A stretch of 64,000 nucleotides of DNA. It comes from Adiantum capillus-veneris. Lineage: Eukaryota; Streptophyta; Polypodiopsida; Polypodiales; Pteridaceae. Shown in pieces: positions 11,045-22,159 of this stretch. A program made the translations under genes and the position numbers. The stretch's first letter is position 1. Every line of letters starts with the position of its first letter. The DNA lies in contig CM043960.1 in the NCBI GenBank assembly GCA_014529385.2, forward strand, positions 25,298,396 through 25,362,395. The letters are read 5' to 3'. The notes beneath the pieces are model-generated. The model was given only the letters and a program-made list of their open reading frames with translations. It ran no database searches and was not told the origin of the DNA.

Positions 11045-12470
11045 ATGCATAAACAACCTATCAAGGAAATAGAGATTCGGAGAGTCACTTTTGAGAATGT
11101 TGCCTCAAAGATAGTGAAATCAACTCAACAGGCTAGTAATGTACCTTCCACTAGCAATGCTCCAGAGGGAGCGGATAACAATGGTCAAGGAGTGAGATGG
11201 TCTACTAGAGTCTCTTGTCCACCTGCGCATTTCGAGCCAGGGCTTGATTACATCATGTTGACCGATTGTGGTGAGCCAAGCTGCTACCAAGAAGCCATGA
11301 TGATGGATAATGTGGTGAAGTGGGAGCAGGGTATGGAATCTGAGTATAACTCGATTCTGGCTAATGACACTTGGGACTTGGTAGAACTGCCAAATGATGC
11401 GAAAGCTTTACCTTGCAAATGGGTTTACAAGGAGAAATTTACCTCAAGTGATCCAAATCCAAAGTACAAGGCTAGACTTGTAGCCAAAGGGTTCAAACAG
11501 CAAAAGGGAGTCAATTTTGATGAAATCTTTTTGCCTATGGTCAAGATGACAATGCTTAGAACCGTACTTGATCTTGTAGCGATTGAGGACATTGAACTTG
11601 TCCAAATGGATGTGAACACAACATTTCTTCACGGGGATCTCGATGAGGATGTTTACATGCAGTAGCATGAAGGGTTTGTTCAGGAGAACGCATCTCGTGA
11701 GGAGCTAGTATGTAAGCTCAAAAAGGCACTTTATGGCTTAAAGCAGGGTTCAAGGTAGTGGTATCATAAATTTGATGCATGTATGAGGTCTCAAGGGTAT
11801 CAAAGGAGCGAAGAGGATCACTGCTTGTACACAAGAAAGCTAGATGATGGTTCAATGATCATTCTAGTATTGTATGTTGATGACATGCTTATAGCTGGGA
11901 AATCCATTGTAGAGATTCCCAACTTGAAGAAAACACTTAACAACAATTTTGCAATGAAAGATTTGGGGGATGCTATACACTTTCTTGGTATGCGAATCAA
12001 AAGAGATCGCAAACGTTGTATTCTTGAGTTATCTCAGGAAACATACATGGAGAAAGTTTTGCAGCATTGCAATATGCAGGGGGGGGGAAGCATTGAGTAC
12101 TCCAATGCAGGAATTCTTGAAACTCAGCAAGGAAGATGCACCCAAATCTGATGTTGAGCGAGCATAAATGGCTAAATTACCATATTCTTCGACAATGGGC
12201 AGTCTCATGTATGCTGTGGTGGCCACAAGACCAGACATTGCTTTTGCAGTGAGAGTGGTGAGCCAATATACGACAAATCCTGGCAGCAAGCATTGGGAAG
12301 CAGTGAAGCACATTATTAGGTACCTCAAAGGTACGGTCGGTAGGTGTTTACACTTCGAGAACAGTGATGCATCCATCGTGGGTTATGCGGATGTAGACTA
12401 TGCAAGTTGTGTCAACAATAGAAAATCAACATCTGGCTATGTCTTCATATTTGTTGGAGCAGCAGTATAG
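11045..12470 (+). pseudogene. copia-2 reverse transcriptase and partial RNase H
   Basis: RT motifs in order: NDTWDLVELP, CKWVYKEKF, KARLVAKGFKQQKGVNFDE, QMDVNTTFLHGDLDEDVYM, CKLKKALYGLKQGSR, and the catalytic YVDDMLIAG at about 11872-11895. Stops lie at 11663 and 11756, and a run of nine G at about 12079-12087 marks a frameshift. RNase H starts with SLMYAVVATRPDIAFAVRVVSQY and YADVDYAS, and ends at GYVFIFVGAAV just before 12470. The catalytic C-terminal half of RNase H is missing. Confidence 0.9.
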
Positions 12471-12501
12471 AGAGAGTCTTCTTTACTTCACACATGAGAT
12501 T

Positions 12502-12532
<31 letters not shown>

Positions 12533-13416
12533 ATAATTCCTTGCAAAAATCAGCCCCCCCTCTCTCTTGGTCGACCCCTCTTGCTTTTTACTCTTGCTAG
12601 CATCCTATTGGACCTCCCCACGCTTAGCCAATGGTAATTAAGCAGCATAAGTGATAGCTTTCTGACATGCGTCCCCCTTTCCCCTTTTGTGAGAGCTTTA
12701 GGTAATTATTTAATTCAACTAAAATCTCATTGGACCCCTTTGCCTCCTGGCCAATAGGAATCAGGCAAGCCATTGGGCTGTTGAATGCTCATTGGACCCC
12801 TTGGGAGACTGTCCAATAGGCTTCTAGAGGACTTAATTCTCATTGGTTCTTTTATTAAGTGTTTTTAAATTAATTAAACTAGATTTACTCTAGACTAATT
12901 CTCGTTGGTCCACCTCCAAGGCCATCCAATAGGAATTGGGTACACCTTGTGGGCATCTGGGCTAGGGAGCTGACACGTGTCCCTCATTCCCTTTGTGTAA
13001 AGGGAGCTTGTGTGTGTGTGTGTGTGTGTGACAGAGAGAGTTTCTCTCTCATCCCCTACTTGCAAGGCTCGCCTCCTCCTATGTAGGGATTCCTAAAGAC
13101 TTTTGGGACACACACAAAGCATCCAATTCCCCCAATGTTTGACCTTTGGACACAACCTTTGAATTTTGGAACCTTAGCATTTTGGAAGTCTTAATGGGCT
13201 AAACCTTAGGGTCTTTTAAGCCCATTGTTGCACATGGCTCTTTTACAGATGGCCCCCCCTTTGGATCCTATTTTCCCTCCTTTGGATCCCTACTGTGGTC
13301 GGTCTGCTAGCTTAACCAATATTCTAGCTTTTTCTCCTCTGGCACTTCCCCATATTAAATGATCAGTTTAACATGATAAAATCAATTAGGAGAATTAGAT
13401 ATTGATTATTATGAGA
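12470..13416 (-). repeat. Truncated 3' LTR of gypsy-C
   Basis: It aligns along its whole length with 17371-18290, with scattered substitutions and a longer GT run (12509-12532). The outer 669 bp present in the right LTR (16702-17370) are absent. Its inner end reads ATGAGA where the right copy has ATGACA. Confidence 0.9.
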
Positions 13417-13750
13417 TTAGTTGTCCTCGACTATGGGGTAGAGAAGATAAAGCATATTCATTAGTCCTTTTCTTAGCGGGTAGAGGATCCCTATGTTACC
13501 CTACGACATCATTCCACAATGGATGACTAGTCCATTTGGCACTTGAGAGCCTGAGGCTGCCGCAAGCATGTTTGCACATTCGTCCTATCATCTTCCATAG
13601 TAGAGTGACAAACTCTACTTGGTGTTCGGGAGACGTCGTCTCCGCAAACTTGATTTAAGCATGCATACTACTTCATTTTTGTGCACAATAAAGAAAAAGA
13701 GAGTCTTATAAGACAAAAACTTTGTTCATTTTTAACATTTGTACATTTGC
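13417..13750 (-). other. 3' untranslated segment of gypsy-C
   Basis: Between the pol stop and the 3' LTR. No coding frame is seen. A clear polypurine tract next to the LTR is not obvious; the best pyrimidine run on the + strand (TTGTCCTCGACT) is weak. Confidence 0.5.
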
Positions 13751-14837
13751 TTACTCTAGGTAAGTATTGTAAGCATTGACTAGGTTTAGGTTATCCTTTA
13801 ATTGTATGCCTTGCATCCATCTAGCATCTACAAAAGGATAATTCTTAAACTTAATAAGATATCGTCGGATATTCTTACCGCCTCTTAGTACCTTGTCTTC
13901 ATGTCGGAGAATGGACTCGGGCTGCAGCACCTCTTCTTGGTCCTCGATCTCCGGTGGGTCTTCAATAGTTGGTTCTTGAGGTGGCTCACCTTTGTAAGGC
14001 TTTAGTAGGCTCACATGGAAATCATTGTGTATGATCCAATGGTTGCGCAACTTGAATTGATAGGCCATCTCATTGATTGGCCTAAGAATCTGGAAAGGAC
14101 CATAGTACCTTTTTGCTAACTTAGCATAGTACTTTTGGTGTCCCGTAGGATTCTTGCCCGTCGTGTGCCTTAATTGAGCCTTGGGAAATTTGAGTAAGAC
14201 CCAATCATTTTCTTTAAAGGCTTGGGCTCTTCTGTGCTTGTCAGCAGCAGCCTTTTGCCTTTGTTGTGAGATAGAGATAGCATCCTTAATCTTTTGGAAA
14301 GATCCTTGTAGGTCTCGGCTATACTCATCTGCAACGAAGATCTTCCCGTGTACCTTAAGTAGCAAGAGACTTTTTTATCTCCCATCTTTGATCTACTTCC
14401 GTGACATAGGCTTTTAGTAGATCGAGAATTGTTAGGTTAGCTATTTCACTTTGGCCATCCGTTTGCGGGTGATAGGCCGAAGAGAAATTTAGCCTTGTTC
14501 CTAAATTCTCAAAGAGACCCGTCCAGAAATTACTGGTCATTCTAGGATCTCTATCCGACACTATGGACATTGGCAAGCCATGGTACTTGAAGATTTGTGA
14601 AATGAAGAGGGTTGCCATTTGATGGGCTTTGATAGTCTTTTTGACAGGTATAAAATGAGCTTGTTTACTAAACCTGTCTACTATCGTCCATATTCCTATA
14701 TTCCCATGGATAAACTTAGGCAATCCAAAGATAAAATCCATGGATATGCTCTCCCATGGTGAATTAGGGATTGGCAAAGGTTGAAGCAATCCAAGTTGCT
14801 TCCCTCTATCAAACTTCGTCTTTGGCATACCACACAT
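13751..14837 (-). pseudogene. gypsy-C integrase core and chromodomain
   Basis: The integrase core starts at PIPNSPWESISMDFIFGLPK, with catalytic contexts SMDF, VSDRDPRM and TDGQSEIAN. About 40 residues after DQRWE are lost at a frameshift near 14360. The frame then resumes in the C-terminal DNA-binding part (WVLLKFPKAQLRH, KRYYGPFQI, HNDFHVSLLKPY). It ends with a chromodomain (PESILRHEDKVLRGGKNIRRYLIKFKNYPFVDARWM). In chromoviruses such a domain steers integration to particular chromatin. The C-terminus at 13751 looks natural. Confidence 0.9.
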
Positions 14838-15457
14838 TTAGAAACAGACTCTTGTATGTTTGCTTTCATAGTAGGCCAATAGAAATATGTTTCAATCCCC
14901 TTTAGGGTAGACTAAATTCCTCTATGCCCTGCATAAGGAGGAGCATGAGATTCATACATTACTTTCTCACGTAGTGAGCTAGTAACGCATAGTCTATTGC
15001 CATAGATAAGATAACCATCTTGTAAAGTAAATGGTTCCTCTTTCTTCCCTAGTGCAAGGGCTGAAATCACATCTCTAAAATCGGGATCAATAGCATACTC
15101 ACCTATCATAGAAGATAGATCATTGTGAGTTGCTATGGAAACCGCATTCACTCTCGGCCGTCTTGAGAGTGCATTGGCTACTTGATTATGCTTGCTAGCA
15201 ATGTGAGCAATATGAAAATGAAATTGCAAAAGGAAATTTGCCCACCTCATTTGTTTGTCGGAGAGCTTGGTCTGCATCATGAAGTACTTAAGACTTTGGT
15301 GATCCGTACGCAGAATGAAAGGAGTCCCCAATAAATAGTGCTTCCATGAGTCTAAGGCATGTAGAACTGCAAGGAGTTCCTTTTCGTATATGCCTAGAGC
15401 TTGCTCAATAGGTTTGAGCCTTCGACTTTCATAGCCTATGGCGTGCCCTTCTTGAAG
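14838..15457 (-). pseudogene. gypsy-C RNase H and integrase zinc domain
   Basis: From the deletion junction the frame reads EGHAIGYESRRLKPIEQ, YEKELLAVLHALDSWKHYLLG, TDHQSLKYFM, MRWANFLLQFHFHIAHIASKHNQVANALSRR. This is the classic gypsy RNase H with its DALSRR-type end. The HHCC zinc domain of integrase follows (ESHAPPYAGHRGI, then a stop, then YFYWPTMKANIQ and CVVCQ). A TAG near 14912 and a frameshift at the CVVCQ segment break it. RNase H would remove the RNA strand during cDNA synthesis. Confidence 0.9.
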
Positions 15458-16277
15458 CCAAGACTTTGTCTGTATCACCAGAAGTGCCATCATAGGTAAG
15501 GAAAGAGATGCTCTTCCCTCCCTCTTTGAATTTCTTGAGCTTGGACGACCTCTTCCACGCGCCATAGGATTTCCTATGGCCTCTTCTTTTTGATGGTTCA
15601 AATGTTGCACCATCACTTTCTTCAGAAGATGAAGAATTTGAGGAAGATGGAGAAGAGGGTGACCTCTTTCTTGCCTTTTTCTTTCCTTGATCTTCTTTGT
15701 CTTCACCATCACTTTCATAAGAGGAAGAGGATGAAGAAGATGGAGAAGAGGGTGTCCTCTTTCTCGCCTTTTTCTTCTCTTGCCTTTTGTCATCCCTCTT
15801 TGAAGTATGGTGTGGAGAAGTATGCGATGGTCTTCTCCATTTTGGAGGTGATGGAGAGCGTTTAGCCCACCATCTTCGTGGAGCCATCTCTGCCGAGGTG
15901 GCAGGAGACTCACTTCTTTCTCGTTCCTTTGGTGGAGGCTCTTGAATTCTCCTTTGAGAAGGAGATGCGTCATCAAGGAGCAAATTTTTGAGCCCTTCAT
16001 AGGGATCCTCTTCTTCTTCTCAACTCGGAGAGAGACCTCTTTTGGAAGTCTCAGAAGGAGGCTTCCTAGGTGCCCTCTTGTCATGGTGGGGAGCTTGGAG
16101 AATCCCATGAGCACGAAGCTACTGTTGCACTTCACTTTGGAGGGATGGATTGCCCATGGCTTGTTGAAGCCTAGAAACAAGATAGTTAACAAGCATCGGG
16201 GCATCATTAGTAGCTTGCTCATTAGCAAAATCAAAGTTATCAACATTAATTTCACTCTCTTTACTATTGTCAGCCAT
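15458..16277 (-). pseudogene. gag: gypsy-C gag N-terminal half
   Basis: An ATG at 16277 opens MADNSKESEINVDNFDF, followed by a helical LVNYLVSRLQQAMG segment. Two stops (in the SEVQQ-LRAHG and GLSPS-EEEED contexts) precede an uninterrupted, strongly basic and serine-rich stretch (RKRTPSSPSSSSSSS appears in two similar copies). The stretch then enters the gag core (KSISFLTYDGTSGDTDKVLA). There it stops at about 15458, where the frame runs straight into RNase H sequence. The rest of gag, protease and most of RT are gone. The repeated RKRxPSSPSSS blocks resemble low-complexity RNA-binding tails; this is an impression only. Confidence 0.85.
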
Positions 16278-16688
16278 TCTAACAACTTTTAGGTGTAAAC
16301 TTTTTAGGTGTACTTTGGCACTTCAAGCCCTAGTTGCTACTCTTCTTTACCCCTTTAGAAAAAGCACTCAAGCTACTGTACCCATGGCTCGAATACCATT
16401 AATTGCAAGGAATAGAAGAGAGGGTCGTTCAACACCAAAACAGCACCGGCTCCTGTCAAGCTTCTAATAGCTCAATAGTGGTTAAGCCGTGGGCAAGCCC
16501 CATAGGAATCCACTATTAAGACCATAGCTCTCGACGGTGATGCCCCGTTAACTGCACAAAGGCAGGCGCACTGCAAGGCTGAAAAATCCCTATTCTACTT
16601 ACTCACATGCAATTAATAGTACCAAGTACCAACCATTTATAGCTAGCTCGAGGACCTCCCTTCTTGAGCAAGAAAAGAGAAACCTTGT

Positions 16689-16700
16689 GCTCTGATACCA
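16689..16700 (-). other. Primer-binding site of gypsy-C
   Basis: Read on the minus strand it is TGGTATCAGAGC, matching the initiator methionine tRNA 3' end perfectly. It lies one base from the LTR end. Confidence 0.92.
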
Positions 16701-16701
16701 A

Positions 16702-17892
16702 TGTAACATTTAATGGCCTAGTATCTTGTGTGTAGCGGAAAATAACATGAACGTAATGAGCATTTCATTAGAATAGATTCCTAATGAGATTAACAAGAGT
16801 GCTTGGGTGGAGAGAGCAACAAAAAGCATAACACCTAGTTAGATAGCATGCACAATACTTCAAAAGAAAGTGAAATTAAGCAATTGACAATAGTTGAGGA
16901 CCGGATTTGCATGGAGCCAGTCCCCCCTCCAAAAAGCTTTGTATTATGGTTTCTCCCATCAAGAGAGACATTTTACAATACAATTTCTTGTGTTCCTTCA
17001 ATACTAGCTAGTGCAATGAAGATGAAAACTTCATGCACTATGCAAAACACTTATCAAACACAACATCAATTCCCTCACGGTCTCAGACCCAAGACCTCAC
17101 ACACCTTCAAAGATGGTGAGAGCTAGCGGGGTATGAGAGTAGATTGAGAGGAAGAAGGAGTATTCTTATAAGAAAGATGTACATCTCCTCACATAATCAC
17201 TCATATTAGCATAGCTTAGCTTAGTAATTAGCATGGTAGAGGAGATGATCATGCATTGCAGCTTGGCTCTTGGTTGGATTTGCATCACAAAGCCAAGAGT
17301 TGTTGGTGTAGGCCTTCCTTCTCACAAGCTTGGAGTAGGTGATAAGCTTTCCATGAAAGCTTGAGAAGGAGAGAGAGTCTTCTTTACTTCACACATGAGA
17401 TTGTGTGAGTGTGTGTGTGATAATGCCTTGCAAAAATCAGCCCCCTCTCTCTCTTGGTCGACCCCTCTTGTTTTTTGCTCTTGCTAGCATCCTATTGGAC
17501 CTCCCCAAGCTTAGCCAATGGTAATAAGCAGCATAAGTGATAGCCTTCTGACATGTGTCCCCCTTTCCCCTTTTTGAGAGCTTTAGGTAATTATTTAATT
17601 CAACTAAACTCTCATTGGACCCCTTTGCCTCCTGGCCAATAGGAATCAGGCAAGCCATTGGGCTGTTGAATGCTCATTGGTCCCCTTGGGAGACTATCCA
17701 ATAGTCTTCTAGAGAGCTTAATTCTTATTGGTTCTTTTATTAAGTGTTTTTAAATTAATTAAACTAGATTACTCTAGCCTAATTCTCATTGGTCCACCTC
17801 CAAGGCCATCCAATAGGAATTGGGTACACCTTGTGGGCATCTGGGCTAGGGAGCTGACATGTGTCCCTCATTCCCTTTGTGTAAAGGGAGCT

Positions 17893-17935
<43 letters not shown>

Positions 17936-18290
17936 GTTTCTCTCTCATCCCCTACTTGCAAGGCTCTCCCCCTCCTATGTAGCGATTGTTAAAGACTTTT
18001 GGGACACACACAAAGCATCCAATTCCCCCAATGTTTGACCTTTGGACACAACCTTCGAATTTTGGAACCTTAGCATTTTGGAAGTCTTAATGGGCTGAAA
18101 CTTAGGGTCTTTTAAGCCCATTGTTGCACATGGCTCTTTTACATATGGCCCCCCCTTTGGATCCCTACTGTGGCCGATCTGCTAGTTAACCAATATTCTA
18201 GCTTTTTCTCCCCTGGCACTTCCCCATATTAAATGATCAGTTTAACATGAGAAAATCATTTAGGAGAATTAGATATTGATTATTATGACA
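16702..18290 (-). repeat. 5' LTR of gypsy-C (1589 bp)
   Basis: On the + strand it starts TGTAACATTTAATGG and ends TATTATGACA, so it has TG...CA ends with a TGT/ACA inverted pair. The last 0.92 kb (17371-18290) is duplicated at 12470-13416. It includes a GT then GA microsatellite (about 17893-17936). A related solo LTR in opposite orientation lies at 41517-43118 and begins with the same TGTCATAA, which supports this border. Confidence 0.9.
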
Positions 18291-19400
18291 TGTTGAAAGC
18301 ACAAGATTTTGACACCGCACTCCCATTTTGAAATATTGCCTCTTTGGATAGGATTGGATGTTGTAGCATATGCTCTTGGAGTGCCCTTTGCCCAATGAGG
18401 GAAACTTGAGGGAAATGTGAGAAAGCTTTGGGTTTTTCTAGGGGAGACAATGCCAAGGCTTCTCTCTAGATGATAACCTATGAATGATGAGGAAGCTTTG
18501 GGATGCTTTTAGACGAGTTGAAGAAAGGGCTTCTTTGTAATGTTGCAATTTAATAGAATTTTCCACTCTGCAAGAAATTGACATTGAGAGATAAATTTAT
18601 AATGTGATGGTAAGTGGGGCTCCTAGAAGAAAACCTCATGTTTTGACAATACTTTGGCCAACATGTACGCCAACTTTGGTGATCTTTTGGAACCCGTTGA
18701 TGAGCTCTTATTGCAAAACATTGTCTCTTGGGTTGCATTGTTTGTTGCAATATATGATCTTGGGTTGCCCTTATTCCAAGCAAGGGAAAGACGAGAGAAC
18801 AGCGAGGAAGCTATGGGCTCTTTTGAGGGGAGGCAAAGCTAGGGTTTCTCAATTAGCTTTGGGATACTTTCAAAGGAGGAAAAGGAAGGGTTTCTTTCTA
18901 TATCTCATTCCAAATGTTGCCTCTATGATTGCATTGTTTGTTGCACTATATGCTCTTGGACAATGCTTATGCCCAGTGAGGGAAACACTGCAAAAAGGTG
19001 AGGAAGCTCTTGGCTATTTTTAGGGAAGGCAAAGCAAGGGCTTCTGTTAATATTCAATCAACTGTGAACAATGATGAGGAAATGCTTTCAGAGGAGGTGA
19101 AGGGTGGTATTGGCAAGACGGTTTTAAAAGTGTGGCATACCTTTTGAAAGTACAATAAGGCTTTGAATTATAGTTTGAGTATGATCTGGCATCTATTGAA
19201 CTACATTGACTGCGAGATATGCCCATTATAAGGGCAAGACGAGGAAGTTTTATCATAAGCAAATGCAAGAAGATATGCAACATCCAAATGCATTCACCTT
19301 TGTTTGTGTTTTGAAGAATCATTCATATGTGTTTGGAATAGTACATGCTATGCAGAACTACAAACCTTCATAGCTTAAACACCAAGTTTACCATGGCTAT
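18291..19400 (+). pseudogene. Degenerate PPR repeats, part 1
   Basis: Not an intact gene. Read in three frames, the + strand gives repeated PPR-like pieces: NIASWIALDVVAYALGVPF near 18335-18400, LANMYANFGDLLEPVDELL then NIVSWVALFVAIYDLGLPL at 18654-18780, NVASMIALFVALYALGQCL at 18910-18975, and HPNAFTFVCVLKNHS at about 19280-19325. The core W-x-AL-xxxYALG and MYA-xGDL signatures are those of PLS-class pentatricopeptide proteins, which bind organelle RNA. Stops and shifts occur in every unit. It starts exactly where the gypsy-C LTR ends, so that element may have landed in the PPR locus. Confidence 0.6.
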
Positions 19401-19883
19401 ACACACTATCTATACACCCTAAAACAATTGTCATCCTAGGAGCTCCAAGCTGTATCTCATGTCCATATCGCTAGCAAACAACATTTAACAATATAAAGAC
19501 CCATGGGACAATGTAATGGCTTAAAAAATTAGCAATTACTTTTATACTTCAACAATGATAGAAAAATGAGTTGTGCACATGGGTGGCTCTTCATTGGGTT
19601 GCTTTTTGAGAGGTTCTAGATGCCATTTCCACTTCCTACATAAGATCACTATTTATTGATAGTTGGATGGAGAATCTTATTAGAGATTTGGATAGGATGA
19701 TTTATTTTGATAAGCATTCAAGATATAATTGGCACTACCTTGTGGATGCATAGAGAATGTTTGCACATGTTTTCACCTTGAAGGGGGAGTCATTATCATC
19801 TCTTCTCCTTTTGCTTAGATGAAGAGTTTTCAAAATTCTAAATGAGAGAACTCTAAATTAAGAGACACTTTTTGAGAGGCTAA
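19401..19883. other. No recognised feature
   Basis: About 480 bp without a readable gene or clear repeat. Confidence 0.5.
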
Positions 19884-20009
19884 TCTATATCTATATCTCT
19901 ATCTCTATCTCTGTACATATTAAAAAGGTAGGAGTGGGTTGCCATGTGGCAACAAATGCTGGTTAACACAACATGCCCTCCCTTTTTCCTTGTCAACTCG
20001 TCATTGAAA

Positions 20010-20058
<49 letters not shown>

Positions 20059-20118
20059 TTTGCAACAGAATGCCCTCAAGCTTCCATCCCTTCACCCTTG
20101 CCGACTCAACACTAAAAC

Positions 20119-20177
<59 letters not shown>

Positions 20178-20229
20178 CCCCCCTTGAGTTGCGGGTTTCG
20201 CAACACAAAGCCCTCGAGTTGCGGGCTAG
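19884..20229 (+). mobile_element. Possible small Helitron remnant
   Basis: The left end reads A/TCTATATCTATATC...TATTAAAAAGG, close to the TC...TATTAAAA-GG start of many plant Helitrons. The right end ends in CTAG after a GC-rich potential hairpin (GCCCTCGAGTTGCGGGC). However, the base after CTAG is G and not the expected T, and the hairpin sits too close to the end. Most of the interior is CT microsatellite. A weak call. Confidence 0.25.
20012..20175. repeat. Two long (CT)n arrays in a duplicated unit
   Basis: Perfect CT runs at 20012-20056 and 20121-20175. The bases before each run are also similar (TGCCCTC..., CTTG-C-ACTC, ...AAACG-CTCTCT), so the array plus about 50 bp of lead-in has been duplicated. 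Long apparent Leu-Ser and Arg-Glu reading frames here are artefacts of the repeat. Confidence 0.9.
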
Positions 20230-22039
20230 GTCTCATTTAAACTAGCCCCAAGCTTCCTCCAGAGCTTGCCTGCCTCGAATGGTCCAACTGCACCCGGCTC
20301 TTCGAATCTCTGCTTCTCTCTCCGTCTTCGTGTAGTTGGGCACCCCCATCCATTGCTCGTTGCTTTGTCCAATTCCTTTGGTGACTGCCTCTACGTGTAG
20401 TTTGGGTGCCACCTCTCTCCCCCATCTATTATTTGCTGCTCTGTCCAACTTGGGCGTGCTACTGGCAACGGCTCAGGCAACGGTGGCCTTTGTCGCCCGC
20501 CTCCTTCCATTGCATGCATGGACTCAAGGCCACACAATACAGAGCTAGAGGGCAGGTGGACTATTGTACTTCATGGGGCTGCTATACTACAACTTGCACA
20601 TGTTGGCTTCAACAACTGGCTACAGAGAGCAGTAGCAACCATGGGATAGTGGAGCGGCTTCAGTAGTAGTGAGCACAAGGCAACATCCAACATGGCCGAT
20701 GGTCGTAGTGGCATGTCAGATAGGCACTATGGCGAAAACAACAAGTGGTGTCGATTGAGAAACATTGTAGCGCTGAGAACTGAGCAACAGGGATGTGTGT
20801 ATATATTTTTTGCAACCTTTGAAAATGAGTGGAAACGTGAGGTACCCTTTGAACTATGGTAAACGTAGTGAGAAAATCTTGAAATTTTTAGCGATGTGTT
20901 GCGGCATAGTAGAGAGTATTTGAATGCACTAAAAATTGAAGATGGGTGAGTTGCATGAAGAGCTAGAGATGATATAAAAATGTTTCTTTTCAAGAGTCGA
21001 TGCCATGTGTTGGATGATGCATGGTCACTGAAGCATCGAATGATGAAGAGCAACTCTCATAAAATGGTCAACAAATTGATGTGTACCTAGAATGCAGACC
21101 ATAGAGCCCCATAATGATTTGACTTTGTATCTTTTAACTATTGAGACACTTTAATAGTTTTCAAATAATCTTATGAAGGTGTTCTATGTCATAGGGGCAA
21201 CCACTTGCTTGCCACTTTGAAAGTTGGTGCCTTATTGAAGGCTAGTCACACCATGTGCTACCCTTTGGCTTAGATTCCCACTTCTACACATTTAGATGAG
21301 TTGTCTATATCCATGGCTAAGCGGATATTCTTATCAAGATTACCCATACATTTTTAGGTTGGATAGAACATATTTTTGAGGTGAATAAACGTACCCCATT
21401 CATTGAAACGAGGGATTTCTTAAACCAATGTTAGAACTCTTTTATGGAGTAGGAGATGATCACATAGCCAGACAGCTTTGGCCTGATTGGAATATATAGC
21501 AAAAGGGTGTCACAGATAAACAAATTTGATTTTTTTGGTAACGTCATTGCGCGGCTCATCACATGAACGTTGCCTCTAAAGTTGCTCACCTACAACACAC
21601 AAGAGCAAGAAGGCTGGATATTTTCCCAAAAGAACTCTTTTCCAAAACTTGAAAACCTTACATATGAGAAATTGATCGAGTAAATTGACCATATTTAAAG
21701 GTTTTTACATTAAACTTCTCTAGATTTTGTAGGTTTTCTTTAAATCTAGAGGTAAACCTCAAAATTTATAAGTAAAAAATATTCATGTACATATGGATTG
21801 TATACACACGGAGTTAATGTGGCATGTCATGTATTGCAGACAATTGTACCTCCCTTGATTGAATAGAGCATAAGCTTGAAACTGACCTTATTGAGTAAAA
21901 TTCTTCTTTAAATACAATGTTTGGCTTAGGAAGAAAGCAAAGAGACCATTAGGGCATTGAAACATGAGAACTCTACATGCATGCAGACAAACTTTCCTTT
22001 TGTCTCTCTGCAGTTGCCAGAGGGGGTTGCACTTGGTTG

Positions 22040-22092
<53 letters not shown>

Positions 22093-22150
22093 CTAAATAA
22101 ATATATATATATTTATAAATGTAGGGCTTACGTAGATAGTGTTGGCATGC
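20230..22150. other. Intergenic stretch, no gene recognised
   Basis: No conserved coding frame was seen on either strand. The only clear feature is a GA microsatellite at 22043-22089. Confidence 0.5.
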
Positions 22151-22159
22151 CTACACACT

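Larger units (their letters stand above)
7515..12470 (+). mobile_element. Ty1/copia retrotransposon 'copia-2', truncated at 3' end
   Basis: A + strand copia element with a short 5' LTR, a perfect tRNA primer site, a 1.1-kb leader, and then gag, protease, integrase, RT and part of RNase H in that order. It stops abruptly inside RNase H at about 12470, where sequence of the gypsy-C LTR begins, so the 3' LTR is missing. Several stops and frameshifts make it inactive. Its RT (ALYGLKQGSR, YVDDMLIAG) resembles that of copia-1, suggesting the same broad Tork-like lineage; lineage assignment is inferred. Confidence 0.9.
12470..18290 (-). mobile_element. Chromodomain Ty3/gypsy element 'gypsy-C', internally deleted
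   Basis: A minus-strand gypsy element between two homologous LTR copies, 12470-13416 (left, 3' LTR, truncated) and 16702-18290 (right, 5' LTR, complete). Between them lie a primer site, gag, the end of RT/RNase H, integrase and a C-terminal chromodomain. Protease and most of RT are deleted. Integrase after RNase H defines Ty3/gypsy; the chromodomain marks a chromovirus, a group that targets modified chromatin. The right flank starts TGTTG; no left target copy survives because the left side is a deletion junction with copia-2. Confidence 0.93.

Noticed and set aside
19944-20245. Long open frames through the CT arrays (poly Leu-Ser and Arg-Glu proteins)
   Set aside because: Pure microsatellite translation; no conserved sequence outside the repeat.
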